Below, one piece after another: positions 52,327-62,206 of a DNA stretch of 64,000 nt. Position 1 is the first letter of the stretch. Each line of letters starts with the position of its first letter. The translations under genes were made by a program, and so were the position numbers. Location of the stretch: the NCBI GenBank assembly GCA_036245525.1, contig BTPG01000002.1, positions 121,435,451 to 121,499,450 of the forward strand, written 5' to 3'. The DNA comes from Semisulcospira habei (Eukaryota > Mollusca > Gastropoda > Semisulcospiridae). The notes under the pieces were generated by a model, which saw only the letters and a program-made list of their open reading frames with translations, had not been told where the DNA came from and searched no databases.

Positions 52327-53493
52327 TTATCTAGCCGTAGGCCGGTTGCGAGTTCCCCAGTGAGAACGCTCCATAGCCGGGATTATGCGACTTTGAGCCG
52401 AGACCAGACTTGGCTAGCCACGAAATAATATGGGCAACTCGGCTGTTGCGCTAAGCCGATACTGTTTTGGCTGTGAATCATACACAACATGCGGGAAATT
52501 TAAGCTCAGATTGAAAAGAACTGTCCTGACGATTGCTTCCAGGTCATACAGTTGTTACATTACAACCTTTTTTTTTTATTTTTGCGGAAATAAAACTGAG
52601 GAAAACAATCTCGCAACATTTATGAAACTGCATAATATGGCAATGAAGCTAGTCACGGTGGCTACAGAAAATGGCCTGCAATGTCGTTTCAACAGGTAGT
52701 ATAATTATTTAACTGTGTTATACCAACAGAAGCTGCGTTTTATTCAAGTAAGCTCTGCTTATATAGGGAGATTTCACGGAAATAATTTGTTTATGTAAAG
52801 TTTTCCTGCTCGCACCGCCGATCATCTGGTAGTGACGCGCTGTCCGACTTGCCCACATGCCCATTGCCGCGCTTTGAGTTCTCGCCTCTCGTGCTAAAGA
52901 GCGGGCTAGTTTGGGGGAACTCGCGACCTCGGTACATGCCGTTTGGCCCGTTATGGCCGGGTTATGGTTTGTAACATGTAAGTTGTCATCTCCCAGGTTA
53001 CAAGCAAAAATAATTTCAGGAAAATAATTAAATAGCAGCCTGCTAGCTTTTCTCACCAGGCTTTCAAATCTCCACCTTTCAGCGGGTTCTCATAGGCATC
53101 TGGAAAAAGACAGGCATGTATGCCAGGACTAATCCTACTATTTCCGATAACAGTGTGTGCTGTTTTCAATGCGAACAATAAAGGAAAAAAACTTCAACTT
53201 CGAATCCTTGCACTCATCCCTTTTGCTTTCAGCTCACGTCGTCAAGTGCTCAGCATACCAAGATGGCCACATATTGAGTCCTAATCCCTTAAGTTCCGTA
53301 AAATGAGCAGATTGTACAGGACTGTCGCTTCATCGCGTCAGTTTTTGAAGCTGAATCAGTGAGCAAACCCAGCAACCTCACGCGACATTTGCCCAAAGAG
53401 CTGCAGGACTGTTTACTGTGTTTCGCGGCCAGGCCGGGAGGGGCCAGGTTTGCAGAAAGAACAGACGACTCTCGACGCGAATCCGGCTCCACC
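52327..53493. other. No gene seen
   Basis: About 1.2 kb without foldback elements. Frames of 89 and 112 codons on opposite strands have no recognisable domains. Confidence 0.45.
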
Positions 53494-53562
53494 TGCAAGA
53501 GGCATAGATCCTCATGAGCCCCCGCATTTGCGGGGGCTCATGAGGATCTATGCCACTTGCTA
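53490..53562. mobile_element. Family A core hairpin, near-perfect
   Basis: TGCAAGAGGCATAGATCCTC is mirrored to GAGGATCTATGCCACTTGC around CCCCCGCATTTGCGGGGG. The flanks are not those of a full element. Confidence 0.8.
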
Positions 53563-53850
53563 CAGTTGTTACTTCTTGAACTGAAGAGGCGAAAGCGGGT
53601 AATACTGAGTTTACAGAAGAGCCGCGGCGCGGTCCATCCCAGTGTTTGTGAGAACGGGTTCAGCTTCTAATTCTATTTGCACTTTCGCACTTGTTGCACG
53701 GCGAAAATCTTTTCAAAATGGCCCCTTTGGTGGTGCCGTTCATTTTTGTGTAATCTGTGTTCGAGTGCATTCGTGATTTCAGAGTGAATGAGCATGTTTC
53801 AAGTTGAGATGGGATTTTGAAGGGGCAATCTCGTGAAGCCCCCCCCCCCC

Positions 53851-53855
<5 letters not shown>

Positions 53856-53934
<79 letters not shown>
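53856..53934 (+). repeat. CT microsatellite preceded by poly-C
   Basis: A poly-C run at about 53840-53855, then about 78 bp of CT. Confidence 0.95.
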
Positions 53935-53935
<1 letters not shown>

Positions 53936-53984
53936 AGTCTCGATGAAGTGTCAGATTGGTGTTGACGCAAAATCGCGTGCTAAT

Positions 53985-54975
53985 CAGTACTCTAAAAGGC
54001 CTAAATCATACTGTTGATAACAACCTGCCAAAACTTCAGCTAAATCCTGCCCCTCTGAAACTGTGCAAAACCTTGTCCAGGAATGTATCCTAAACTTAGA
54101 CATATTCTTAGTACAAAGTGTACATGCTAATCAGTACTCTAAAACCAAAAGCATGTTGATAACAACCTGCCAAAATCATCAGCTAAAGTTAGTCCTGCCC
54201 CTCTGAAACGTGACTGTGCAAAACCTTGTCCAGAAATGTCTCTCTAAACTTAGACATATTCTTAGTACAAAGTGTACATGCTAATCAGTACTCTAAAACC
54301 AAAAGCATGTTGATAACAACCCGCCAAAAGCATCAGCTAAAACCTGCCCCTCTGAAACTGTCACCTGGCCCAAGCACCGCCTACTGGGAGTTGTAATTGA
54401 CGACCAGCTGAACTAGTCGCCGCATGTCGACAGTTTGTGCAAAACCTTGTCCAGGAATGTATTTCTGCTATCTAAACTTAAAACATATTCTTAGTACAAA
54501 GTGCTGTACGTTGTTCTTTCACGCACACATTAAAAGTCACTGTGACTATGCGCCCTCTTTGTGGGCCGAATGCAGTGAACTTCATCAGTATTAAAAAATC
54601 AACTCGCTGTATCGTCGTTCAGTTAAAATAATTATTCCAAACCCTACAGACGAAAACAAAATCCCTTGTCCTGCTTAAACTGAAGGAACAACTCAAATTT
54701 AACAAATGCGTCCTCATGCACAAAATATTTCATTATCAAGCCCCCGAATATCTGTGCAGGCTATTTAACTTCAGCCCTAGGCATCAGTTTAACACGAGGA
54801 ATGGGTTGCTTTATTTACCCCGCCCCAGGATAGATATCTACAAATCAAGCCTTCTATTTTCAGGTCGTTGTGTCTGGAACTCATTGCCTTTAAACATTAA
54901 ATCATTTTCAGATAAAACCCATTTTAAACGTTTTGGCAGTCACCTTTTTGGTCTGGATTGCTTTTTTTTTTAATA
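53985..54975 (+). mobile_element. Degenerate LINE 3' region with internal tandem copies
   Basis: The plus strand encodes broken reverse transcriptase C-terminal sequence: TKSMLITTCQ, LLGVVIDDQLN, HVDSLCKTLSRN, HAHIKSHCDYAPSLWAE, and finally MHKIFHYQAPEYLCRLF and CVWNSLPLNIK, with several stops and frame changes. About 150-170 bp around KSMLITT is present three times in tandem (53985-54480) with differing small deletions. CR1/jockey-type; not functional. Confidence 0.75.
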
Positions 54976-55369
54976 TTTTTATTTTTTTACATTTTAAACG
55001 TGCTTTGCACACCCACTTCCAGAGTGACTTCACAGTTCGCCATATAAACATAATAATGCTGATAACACGTAAACGTCAAACATTTTCTCTTTCTCCATAC
55101 ATTTGCTAACTGACCATCTATTGTATTGTCGGTGTCGCTATACTCTATTGATGCTGCTGATTCTATGACACTGTCTTAAAAGAGTATAATATTAATGCTA
55201 TGCTATGGGGGGAATGAAGTAAGCTAATAAGATAATACCCTTTTCACCATTAAGATCTGCCCATTTCTGTATTTGTCTTGTAAGCTACAAACGGCATCGT
55301 GCCAAATTACTGTATGCGTTGAGGCATCGGTTCTCACAATTCTTGCGTGATCTGGCAAAAGCCGCAGTA
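54976..55369. other. No gene seen
   Basis: AT-rich, possibly the 3' untranslated part of the preceding LINE. No clear tail. Confidence 0.4.
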
Positions 55370-55374
55370 CGTTC

Positions 55375-55435
55375 ATACTTTTAGAAAAGCGAGATTTCAT
55401 TTTTATGCAACGAAAATCCCGCTTTTCTCAAATAT
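55375..55435. repeat. Small hairpin, AGAAAAGCGAGATTTCATT type
   Basis: AGAAAAGCGAGATTTCATT pairs imperfectly with AACGAAAATCCCGCTTTTCT. AATGAAAATCTCGCT also occurs near 5080 and 12970, hinting at a further foldback family. Confidence 0.5.
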
Positions 55436-55837
55436 GGACGTAAGTGCTGGTAAATCCCTTAAAAAATGGATTGGCCAAATGACGGCAGAATGCTTACGAC
55501 TGACAAGCAGAAAATCGCCGTAAAGTTCCGCTGCCATGATGGATTTCGCGCATGCACACTGAGCTCGCTACTCCGAAAATGTCGAGTAAACAGACGACTA
55601 CACAATGTGCAACCTGGAAGCTCTGCCGATCTCCAGATTACGCCTGTGGAGACTAGAAGCACTACTGAAAAGCCGTACCGCGTCGTGCTGAGTAGCAGCC
55701 TCGACCTTACTCTAAAAAAAAATTCTCGGCCAGGCCAGTGATATTCAAGACCGCAATCACGTGGATTTCCGTCATAGTCATGCTCGTCCGGACTCTAGAG
55801 CAGTCTGGTCCAACGATTGAGAATTCCAGTAAGCAAA

Positions 55838-55928
55838 ATGTCCTCGGGCCGACATCGGCTGTAGATTGCCGGCGCACGACAGTGCGCGGGCTACCTACGG
55901 CCGATGACGGCCCGAGGATCTTTAGCCG
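55838..55928. repeat. Family C element, long form
   Basis: TCCTCGGGCCGACATCGGCT and GTAG pair with CTACGGCCGATGACGGCCCG and AGGA. The centre CGGCGCACGACAGTGCGC is a second palindrome. Confidence 0.65.
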
Positions 55929-56054
55929 TGTGAGACTCGATGTAGCTCAGTGAGAAAGCGGGAAACACGGCCAACCGAGAAGAGTCGACGACTACCTTGA
56001 TCTGAGAATGTCCATGTTCTCACGGCGGCACTGAATATCCGCCAGCAAGAGGCT

Positions 56055-56279
56055 TTAACTTATTTTAACCTATTACAGTCTGAGGATGAAATTATCATTT
56101 TTATATATCCTTTGAGGCCCACCTCACTGTGTTCTGAAGACAGATCGACCATGATAGTTCACGGGTGGTGTAAGAATAGCTTGGCGCCTACAGGCGCAAA
56201 GCTACTCAGACACCATCCTTGAACTGTCATGGTCGATCCACGTCCTGCTGGAGCATGTCAGGGCGGCCTTATGGGTTAA
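56055..56279 (+). mobile_element. Family B MITE, diverged
   Basis: TTAACCTATTACAGTCTGAG (TTAA at 56065, another at 56055) to GGGCGGCCTTATGGGTTAA. The hairpin GACCATGATAGTTCACGGGT and complement surround TTGGCGCCTACAGGCGC. From 56065 the length is 215 bp. Confidence 0.8.
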
Positions 56280-56471
56280 CTGAAGCTCCAGCACCCTTTA
56301 CGAAACCTAACTGAGGGTATGTACAGCCTCTTGCAGACGGAGAGGAATGGATGACAGAGGATGACAGCGAAAGAGCGACTGCGTCCATTACGCCCACGTG
56401 CAATTTGTGTGGCAAATCATACGCTTACTCCGACCGGCAACACCCTCACTTGGAGGAAAAGCTGAAGCCGA

Positions 56472-56550
56472 TCTAGATCCGCAAGAGACATATATTCGCG
56501 TGTGCTCTGCATCTGCAGAGGCTTGTGTGAATCTGTTTCTCTTGCAGGTG
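56472..56550. mobile_element. Family A core, strongly diverged
   Basis: CCGCAAGAGACATATATTCG and AATCTGTTTCTCTTGCAGG still form a stem around GCTCTGCATCTGCAGAGGC. Confidence 0.55.
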
Positions 56551-56811
56551 AAAGGGGGTTCTTGAGCGCACGGCCCTTTTTGTTGCTATTGGTGTCACCC
56601 AATGTCAACATTTTTGTGGGGATTAGTTTGCAAACGGGTAGCTTTAACTACGCCTTCGTGTCGCATTTGGTTGCATTCCTACATAGCGATGTTTGCTGAA
56701 CGTATGAAAAGAAAAATGTGATTGCGAAAGATAGATTCCAACGATGGTCCAACATAAAGAAAATATGTGACCATTGTCAACTGGACGAACCATTCCAACG
56801 TCGTTCCTGTA

Positions 56812-56876
56812 CTCAATGTGCAGAGGGTCATCGGACCGACATCGGCCGATCTCGGCCCGACAAGCTCTTGCAGGCT
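56812..56876. repeat. Family C element, diverged
   Basis: CAATGTGCAGAGGGTCATCG, then GACCGACATCGG and CTCGGCCCGACAAGCTCTTG. Confidence 0.55.
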
Positions 56877-56981
56877 TACTCCTCTGTTTGGCCTACTCGC
56901 TTGGCCGACTGGTCGCGGATTCCCTCAGATAAATTATGGCGCACACCGTCAAAATGATGCGTGTGCAATGAGTTTACCAGT

Positions 56982-57072
56982 ACGCAAAAGTCCATCTGGG
57001 TGACGCAAACCGACGCTGACCTGCGCTGGCCAGGCGTCAGCTGGCGTCGGCTTAATGACCATTGCGCAGTAA
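56982..57072. repeat. Family C-like element
   Basis: AGTACGCAAAAGTCCATCTG and TAATGACCATTGCGCAGTA form outer arms. The inner part CCGACGCTGACCTGCGC and GGCGTCAGCTGGCGTCGG is palindromic. Confidence 0.5.
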
Positions 57073-57209
57073 GGTTCAAAATCGTAGATCACCACACCCA
57101 TGATTTGTGTGATACGTTGCGTACGAGTACGACATAATTATACTGACGTCAGTATAGGTATGTGTACGTTGTGACATGTCATTGTACAAAAACGGGCTAC
57201 AAAGGGTGT

Positions 57210-57250
57210 GTGTGTGTGGGGGGGGGGGGGGTGGTGGGGGGGGGGGGGGA
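57210..57250 (+). repeat. GT and poly-G tract
   Basis: Short GT run followed by G-rich runs. Confidence 0.85.
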
Positions 57251-57535
57251 GTGGGCAGACCGTCGCAGTAGGCTGACTTTTGTCCCATCTTGGTCCCTGT
57301 TATACAGTGTATTGGGGTATTTCATAATGGGTCATTATCATCCCAACCCAATCTTGATCATTACAAACACACCCTGAAGGGGAGTTGACAAACCCTGACT
57401 TGTGTTGGGAGGAGCAGATGACGGCACAGGAAACGGAAACATTTTGCAACTCGTCTGACTTTCACGGGCAAATCAATTAATTATTTCAGTTCACTCTATT
57501 GTGTCATCCTTTGTCTGTGGCTAACGGTATTGGGA

Positions 57536-57566
<31 letters not shown>

Positions 57567-57620
57567 GTGTGTATGTGTGTGTGTGTGTGTGTGTTTTGTG
57601 TGTGTGTGTGTGTGTGTTTG
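57536..57620 (+). repeat. CT then GT microsatellite
   Basis: About 26 bp of CT and about 55 bp of interrupted GT. Confidence 0.9.
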
Positions 57621-57715
57621 CGCCCCTGTCTCTGCGTCGTTCTATGTTTGATGTTGTCACCAGCCCTCACCCTCTCCTAATTACATTGCCCATACTACTT
57701 CACAGCTCCATTCAT

Positions 57716-57785
57716 GTGTGAGAGGCGCAGAATCTCATGAGCCCCCGCACTCACTGCGGCTTCAAAGGCTCTATACCTCTCCTGG
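57716..57785. mobile_element. Family A core, strongly diverged
   Basis: GTGAGAGGCGCAGAATCTCA and TGAGCCCCCGCACTCACTGC then GGCTCTATACCTCTCCTGG. Confidence 0.5.
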
Positions 57786-57895
57786 CGCACTGACATGTTT
57801 TGTCCACATTTACGTCTGTGCGTCTCAGCCAGAGAAAACCTTTGAGGTCTAGACTAATGATTGCACACAGACTGTTTACGTTTGCATTTCATTCC

Positions 57896-57966
57896 ACCTG
57901 CAAGAGGCATAGATGCTCATGAGCTCATTCGACAGCAGAGGCCCATGAGCATCTATGCCTCTTGCC
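57896..57966. mobile_element. Family A core hairpin, altered centre
   Basis: CTGCAAGAGGCATAGATGCT pairs with GAGCATCTATGCCTCTTGCC. The ATGCTC change is mirrored in both arms. Centre GAGCTCATTCGACAGCAGAG. Confidence 0.75.
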
Positions 57967-58028
57967 TTGACAGACTCAATCCTAGACTCTAAGCCTTTAG
58001 CTAACGCTGTGTATGTTTACCTTTACAG

Positions 58029-58101
58029 CCGTGGGCCACCAGCCAGGCAGCCAGTCAAAATCGCGAGAGGCGACTCGGAGATAAGGGGCGAGAGATAATG
58101 T
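58029..58101 (+). other. Probable PHLPP 5' UTR
   Basis: GC-rich sequence following TTTACCTTTACAG, which could be a splice acceptor ending at 58028 or simply upstream sequence. An ATG at 58098 opens a 6-codon upstream frame that ends at TAG. TAA at 58096-58098 is in frame with the main start, so translation is not open further upstream. Confidence 0.45.
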
Positions 58102-58228
58102 ATGGCGATGTCCGTTAGAAGCGGTGGGGCGGGGCTAGATCCCCACCCCCGGGCCAGGAGCCGCAGTCCGCACTCTTCGCACACCTCAGTCGGCGGGGAC
58201 TCGCTCCACACACGGCGCAACGGCCCAG
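58102..58228 (+). CDS. Phlpp: PHLPP-like phosphatase, first coding exon
   Basis: ATG at 58102 opens 42 codons plus one base, starting MAMSVRSGGAGLDPHPRARS and continuing rich in R, S, H and G, presumably disordered. The exon ends at CCCAG|GTAAGA, a consensus donor at 58229. Its phase-1 junction matches the phase-1 acceptor of the exon at 60468, and the joined codon is Gly. In-frame TAA just upstream supports this start; the third codon is also ATG. PHLPP proteins are membrane- and cytosol-acting PP2C-family phosphatases that dephosphorylate the hydrophobic motif of Akt and PKC. Assignment of this short exon to the gene rests on phase and spacing, so it is less certain than exon 2. Confidence 0.6.
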
Positions 58229-58508
58229 GTAAGAACATGTTCCTCAGGTCCTAGCTGCATGGCTGTTCTGTGTATAGTGTAGCCCGGAGAGCAGGTCAGG
58301 ATGCTCGAGTAACGTGTCAATGTGGCGTAGTTTTCTTTTCTGAATTCCAGTCCGAACTATTCTTTGGCGGTAACCAGAAGAGACACATAATGTACATTGA
58401 TGCACTGTTACAACGCAGGTTTCTACACTGACACCGCCTGTGTCAGTTCCCGTGATGAATTCCCACTATAACCGTAACGCACTATGCCCGAAGGTCCAAG
58501 TCCCTGGA

Positions 58509-58632
58509 GTCAGTTGGGCATGAGCGAACTTAGTCCTGCCGGCCAGCCACTAAGCAAGATGCTTCGCTATAGCGGAGCCCCTTGCTTAGTGGCTGGCGCA
58601 AGATTAAGCTAAGCTCGCTCATGCAACTGACC
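58509..58632. mobile_element. Family G foldback element
   Basis: GTCAGTTGGGCATGAGCGAA and TTCGCTATAGCGGAGCCCCT and GAGCTCGCTCATGCAACTGA. GGCCAGCCACTAAGCAAG at the left pairs with CTTGCTTAGTGGCTGGC at the right. Here the two inner copies are inverted, whereas at 8658-8775 they are direct. Confidence 0.75.
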
Positions 58633-58654
58633 TAAAATCTGGGAGTGGACCTCG

Positions 58655-58965
58655 GATCTTAGACTACGCAACAATTCAGGAGAGATGTGATCGACCATGA
58701 TAGTTCAGGGGTTGTGTCAAACTAATTTGTGGCCTGTATCTGATCTTTCGTTGAGTATTCACAATGACCACTGAGCTCTTTAGTCAAAATTGCCCTCAAA
58801 AGACTTCATAACAGCTCAGGAGACAGATTGACCGCGAAAGTTCCAGGGTACTGCCAGCACAGCAGGGCGACTCTACGCGGCGTTAAGTTATTCTGGCACC
58901 ACCCTCGCAGTGTGATAGTCCATTTACATCCTGTTGTGGCGTGTCAGAGCTAAGCGGGATACGGA
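58655..58965. mobile_element. Two decayed family B elements
   Basis: GATCGACCATGATAGTTCAG and GGGTTGTGTC near 58687, then a second copy at about 58785-58965 with GATTGACCGCGAAAGTTCCA and TATTCTGGCACCACCCTCGC. Neither has intact ends. Confidence 0.5.
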
Positions 58966-59244
58966 GCATTTGGCTGAGTTAGTCACGATTGGTATCGTCT
59001 ACTGACTAGTCACTGAGGCCACCACACCTGCTGGCCGCGTTCCGTATTATCTGTGATTGTCCGCCTTTTCACATGGTGTGTACTCCATAGACAGATGTGT
59101 TCAAATTGCGATTAAATTTTCCTGTACCGAACGAATTCCTCTGTGACGGGCATAGTGCCTCGTGTATGCTGGTGGGTACAGCTATACTGTCGTCAGGAAA
59201 ATAATATAGGGTTCTCGATCTGGCAGATTGCAATCACCTTAACA

Positions 59245-59454
59245 TTAACCTTAAAAAGGTGAACACAGTCCAACTGCAAGAGGTATAGCTCCTCATGAGC
59301 CCCCGCATTTGCGGGGGCTCATGAGGATCTATGGCTCTTGCTGATACCACTTCGTATTCACGTTAATTGAACGGCGGAGGTTCTGTGACGTTGAATTAGC
59401 TTTGGTTTAAAAAAAAAAAAAAGACTCTGCGTCCGCTGGCAGTGAAGGGGATAA
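59245..59454 (-). mobile_element. Family A MITE, reverse orientation
   Basis: TTAACCTTAAAAAGGTGAAC at the left, a near-perfect hairpin at 59275-59342 around CCCCCGCATTTGCGGGGG, poly-A at about 59410-59422, and GTCCGCTGGCAGTGAAGGGG with ATAA at the right. Length is 210 bp. Confidence 0.8.
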
Positions 59455-59511
59455 ATCTGCGCTCGCCGCCTGCGTCGGTGACGACCTGCCTGTACTCAGG
59501 ATGTGCTATGT

Positions 59512-59680
59512 TTAACCCCTTCCCTGCCACTGTACGTATATCCTTTGTCATTCAACGACCAAAAGCCGAAACCGTCCCAAAAAACAACATGGCCGATACA
59601 AATGACCTCGGCAAGAGGCATAGGTCTATGTCTCTTACAGTTGGATCGCGTCAACTTTTTCTCGGCAGTGAAGGGGTTAA
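59512..59680 (+). mobile_element. Family A MITE with collapsed hairpin
   Basis: TTAACCCCTTCCCTGCCACT to TCGGCAGTGAAGGGGTTAA, both ends intact. The hairpin is reduced to AAGAGGCATAGGTCTATGTC then TCTT, a symmetric loss of the arm interiors and the whole GC centre. Length is 169 bp. Confidence 0.88.
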
Positions 59681-59848
59681 TGTTTAAATTAGATTATTTC
59701 TTCTGTTATCGACCCTTTCAAATCTCGGTCACCCATGGTTGTTTATTGTCCAGTTTGACTCTCCAGCGGCGTGTTGCAGCTGACACTCCGGGTTATATGC
59801 GACTAGCTAGGAGGAATTGGTGCTGTAAGATCCACTTCACGAAACTTC

Positions 59849-60059
59849 TTAACTCATTCTACCCCAGACACACCACAGCAAGATAAGGATCGACCATGAT
59901 AGTTCAAGGGTGATGCCAGAATAGCTTGCGCCTATGGCGCCAAGCTATTCTGGCATCACCCTTGAACTATCATGGTCGATCTGTGTCCTGCACTGCAAAG
60001 CAGTCTTCAGAGGACAACGGCAAAATTTGAGGATTTCGTGTTGGGGTAGAATGAGTTAA
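59849..60059 (-). mobile_element. Family B MITE, complete
   Basis: TTAACTCATTCTACCCCAGA to TTGGGGTAGAATGAGTTAA, 211 bp. Same subtype as 45535-45748, in opposite orientation. The centre has lost a few bases (CTTGCGCCTATGGCGCCAAG). Confidence 0.9.
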
Positions 60060-60110
60060 CGAGGAATTTGGCCCGTGTGCTAACTCAAATCATAGATAGT
60101 GTACCGTTTA

Positions 60111-60340
60111 CACCGGACGACTCCCAACAACGAACAAGAACGAAGTCACGGCGGATAAACAATACTACCATACGCACAGACAACACTTCAGAAATCTCCA
60201 AGAGGCATAGCTCTGGAGGGCTCATGAGGATCTATGCCTCTTGGAGATTTCTGGAGTGTTGTCTATGCGCATGGTGGGTGCATGTTCGGTCCGCCGTGAC
60301 TGACTTCGCTCTCGCTTGTTTTTGGGACTGAGTCGTCCGG
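60111..60340. repeat. 230-bp palindrome centred on a family A core
   Basis: Outer arms ACCGGACGACTCCCAACAAC, GAACGAAGTCACGGCGGA and GACAACACTTCAGAAATCTC pair with mirrored sequence at 60235-60340. The centre AAGAGGCATAGCTC..ATGCCTCTT is the A core. The outer arms are not the A flanks and lack TTAA. Confidence 0.8.
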
Positions 60341-60467
60341 GGTAGACGTAACCTCACTATCTGTAACTGCAACGGTGATCTAGGGGTACGTCCTACTTTG
60401 CTTGTCCCCATTCTGATGTAGATGACTCCTGTGTCCTAACGTATCGTGACTGCATGTGTGCGTGCAG

Positions 60468-61070
60468 GTTTGAGCGGGTCCGGGTTCCACAAAAGCTTCC
60501 AGGGCAGTCAGGCGTGGTGGAGCGTGGGTGAGTTCATGCGGCCTGGCCTAACGCACCAGAGCGTGGGCCTGACCCTCCACGACCACGACGACACGTGGGA
60601 CCTCTCCGACTCCCTGGCTGACCTCTTCAAGGAGGTCAACCGACCCCAGCAAAATGCCTCCGGCATTTCCGCTTCCAATTCCGCCACGAACTCTGCCTCC
60701 ACGCGCCAACATCCGGGTCAGTCACGCGATCGTGACGACAGCACCAAGCACGTGGACGTGGCGCGCTGGATCGCAGACGACACCAGTCACGGATTTATCC
60801 GAGTGTTTAGCCCGGATTCCGACGCAAACTCTCGGCTGTTTCCGTGCACGCTCTCCACGACTGCGCAGAAGATATGTATGCAAATTGGGATGCCGAACAA
60901 CTGTCTGCACGTGCAACTGAACGGTGACATCATCCGGCGCATGGAGCCGTTTGACTGTCCGCTGGCGGTGCAGAACGAGTACCTGGCTAGCATCGGATAC
61001 TCCGACCTCAGGCGGATACAGGAGGAGGGGTCGAAAGAAGAGCTGGCCTACCTTGTCAAGTTCTACTCAG
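60468..61070 (+). CDS. Phlpp: PHLPP-like phosphatase, exon 2 with RA-like domain
   Basis: A 603-bp phase 1-1 exon between GTGCGTGCAG and CAG|GTAAAC encodes residues 43-243 of the predicted protein. Residues 44-150 are low in conservation, including SDSLADLFKEVN and an S/N/A-rich linker. Residues 151-243 match the Ras-association-like domain that starts PHLPP proteins: LHVQLNGDIIRRMEPFD, NEYLASIGYSDLRRIQEEG and YLVKFYSG align with the family pattern of LYLQL.GD..RR.EP, YL..LGF.D..RIQEE and FYG. The PH domain, leucine-rich repeats and PP2C phosphatase domain would lie beyond the window. Recognition is from memory of the family; the exon boundaries are read directly. Confidence 0.82.
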
Positions 61071-61114
61071 GTAAACAAATAAGAAGTGTCACGAACTCAG
61101 ACGAAGTCTGCATT

Positions 61115-61291
61115 TTAACCCCTTCACTGTCAAACTTTCCCTTGCTTCAAGAGACAGCGGGGGCTCATGAGGATCTGTCTCTTGTTAGCCCTAAATTTTG
61201 TCCCATTCAGGTCTGTCTTGCACACGAACATCGGTGAGTGCGCAGTCTTTGCACACGCGCAATTAGAGATCACTGGCAGCGAAGGGGTTAA
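61115..61291 (-). mobile_element. Family A MITE, variant, in PHLPP intron 2
   Basis: TTAACCCCTTCACTGTCAAA to CACTGGCAGCGAAGGGGTTA and A. The hairpin has lost most of one arm (CAAGAGACAGCGGGGGCTCA and GGATCTGTCTCTTG). It begins 44 bp after the exon 2 donor. Confidence 0.85.
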
Positions 61292-61579
61292 ACTTCGTTC
61301 TGAATAATTCATGACACTCTATTGCAGCATTCTTTGTTGTTTCTCTGATTCACTGTATGTAGAATAAGAACGTCGCACTGGGACCTTTGACAACCCGGCG
61401 TTACGAACCAACTTCTGAAAGGTCATAGTGAGGGTTAGAAATGGGAGTGGGTGTAGGACGGGCTGGATCTTGCCAGCACATGAAAACCTACATCACAACT
61501 ACTTTTACGTGTATCTGTTTTCATAAACTTCCAGCATTTTCTCAGTACAACAGACACAATGTACCTATAACTCCTATAA
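61292..61579. other. No gene seen
   Basis: Intronic sequence of the PHLPP gene by position; nothing recognised. Confidence 0.45.
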
Positions 61580-61800
61580 CTTTACCTCCTCGCTGTCAGT
61601 GATCACGGATTACGCGTCTGAAACCACTGCACACTGACCGACATTCGCGTGAAGAACACAAATAAAATGGACCAGACGTGGGCACAAAGAACACAGGACT
61701 AACAAGAGACATAAATCCTCATGAGCCCCCGCGACTGCGGGGGCTCATGAGGATTTATGTCTCTTGCAGATGGGTAGCGGTCGCCTTGGTGAAATCTTAA
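61580..61800 (+). mobile_element. Family A MITE, variant subfamily
   Basis: CTTTACCTCCTCGCTGTCAG to TGAAATCTTAA. The hairpin at 61699-61769 is perfect over arms ACAAGAGACATAAATCCTCA around CCCCCGCGACTGCGGGGG. Same subfamily as 48903-49136, with ends more decayed. Confidence 0.8.
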
Positions 61801-61968
61801 ACCGCCTGCCATCGCTGTTTTCTGTATCTGAGTTTAGAATGTGTTAATACCGAGAATATCCGGTTCAGCGCGAACGCGGAACAACATCATGATATTCAGA
61901 TTTAGGCCCTACACGTCGTAATCTGCCGCGAGTCTAAATAGTCAGGTTTCGTGAGCCGCAGTATCTGA

Positions 61969-62181
61969 TTCTGTGTCTTCTATGTCTCCTCTCATCGGAT
62001 TCTGTGTCTTCTATGTCTCCTCTCATCGGATTCTGTGTCTTCTATGTCTCCTCTCATCGGATTCTGTGTCTTCTATGTCTCCTCTCATCGGATTCTGTGT
62101 CTTCTATGTCTCCTCTCATCGGATTCTGTGTCTTCTATGTCTCCTCTCATCAGATTCTGTGTCTTCTATGTCTCCTCTCAT
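61969..62181 (+). repeat. 31-bp minisatellite
   Basis: About seven near-identical units containing GATTCTGTGTCTTCTATGTC and TCCTCTCATCG. The unit is open in all forward frames, giving repeated spurious ORFs. Confidence 0.95.
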
Positions 62182-62206
62182 ACATCACTAGTCGTCTTGA
62201 ACCGCT

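Larger units (their letters stand above)
58229..60467 (+). other. PHLPP intron 1, filled with foldback elements
   Basis: About 2.24 kb between GTAAGA and a GTGCGTGCAG acceptor. It holds a G element, two B remnants, two A elements, one B element and a large palindrome around an A core, leaving little unoccupied sequence. Confidence 0.6.
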
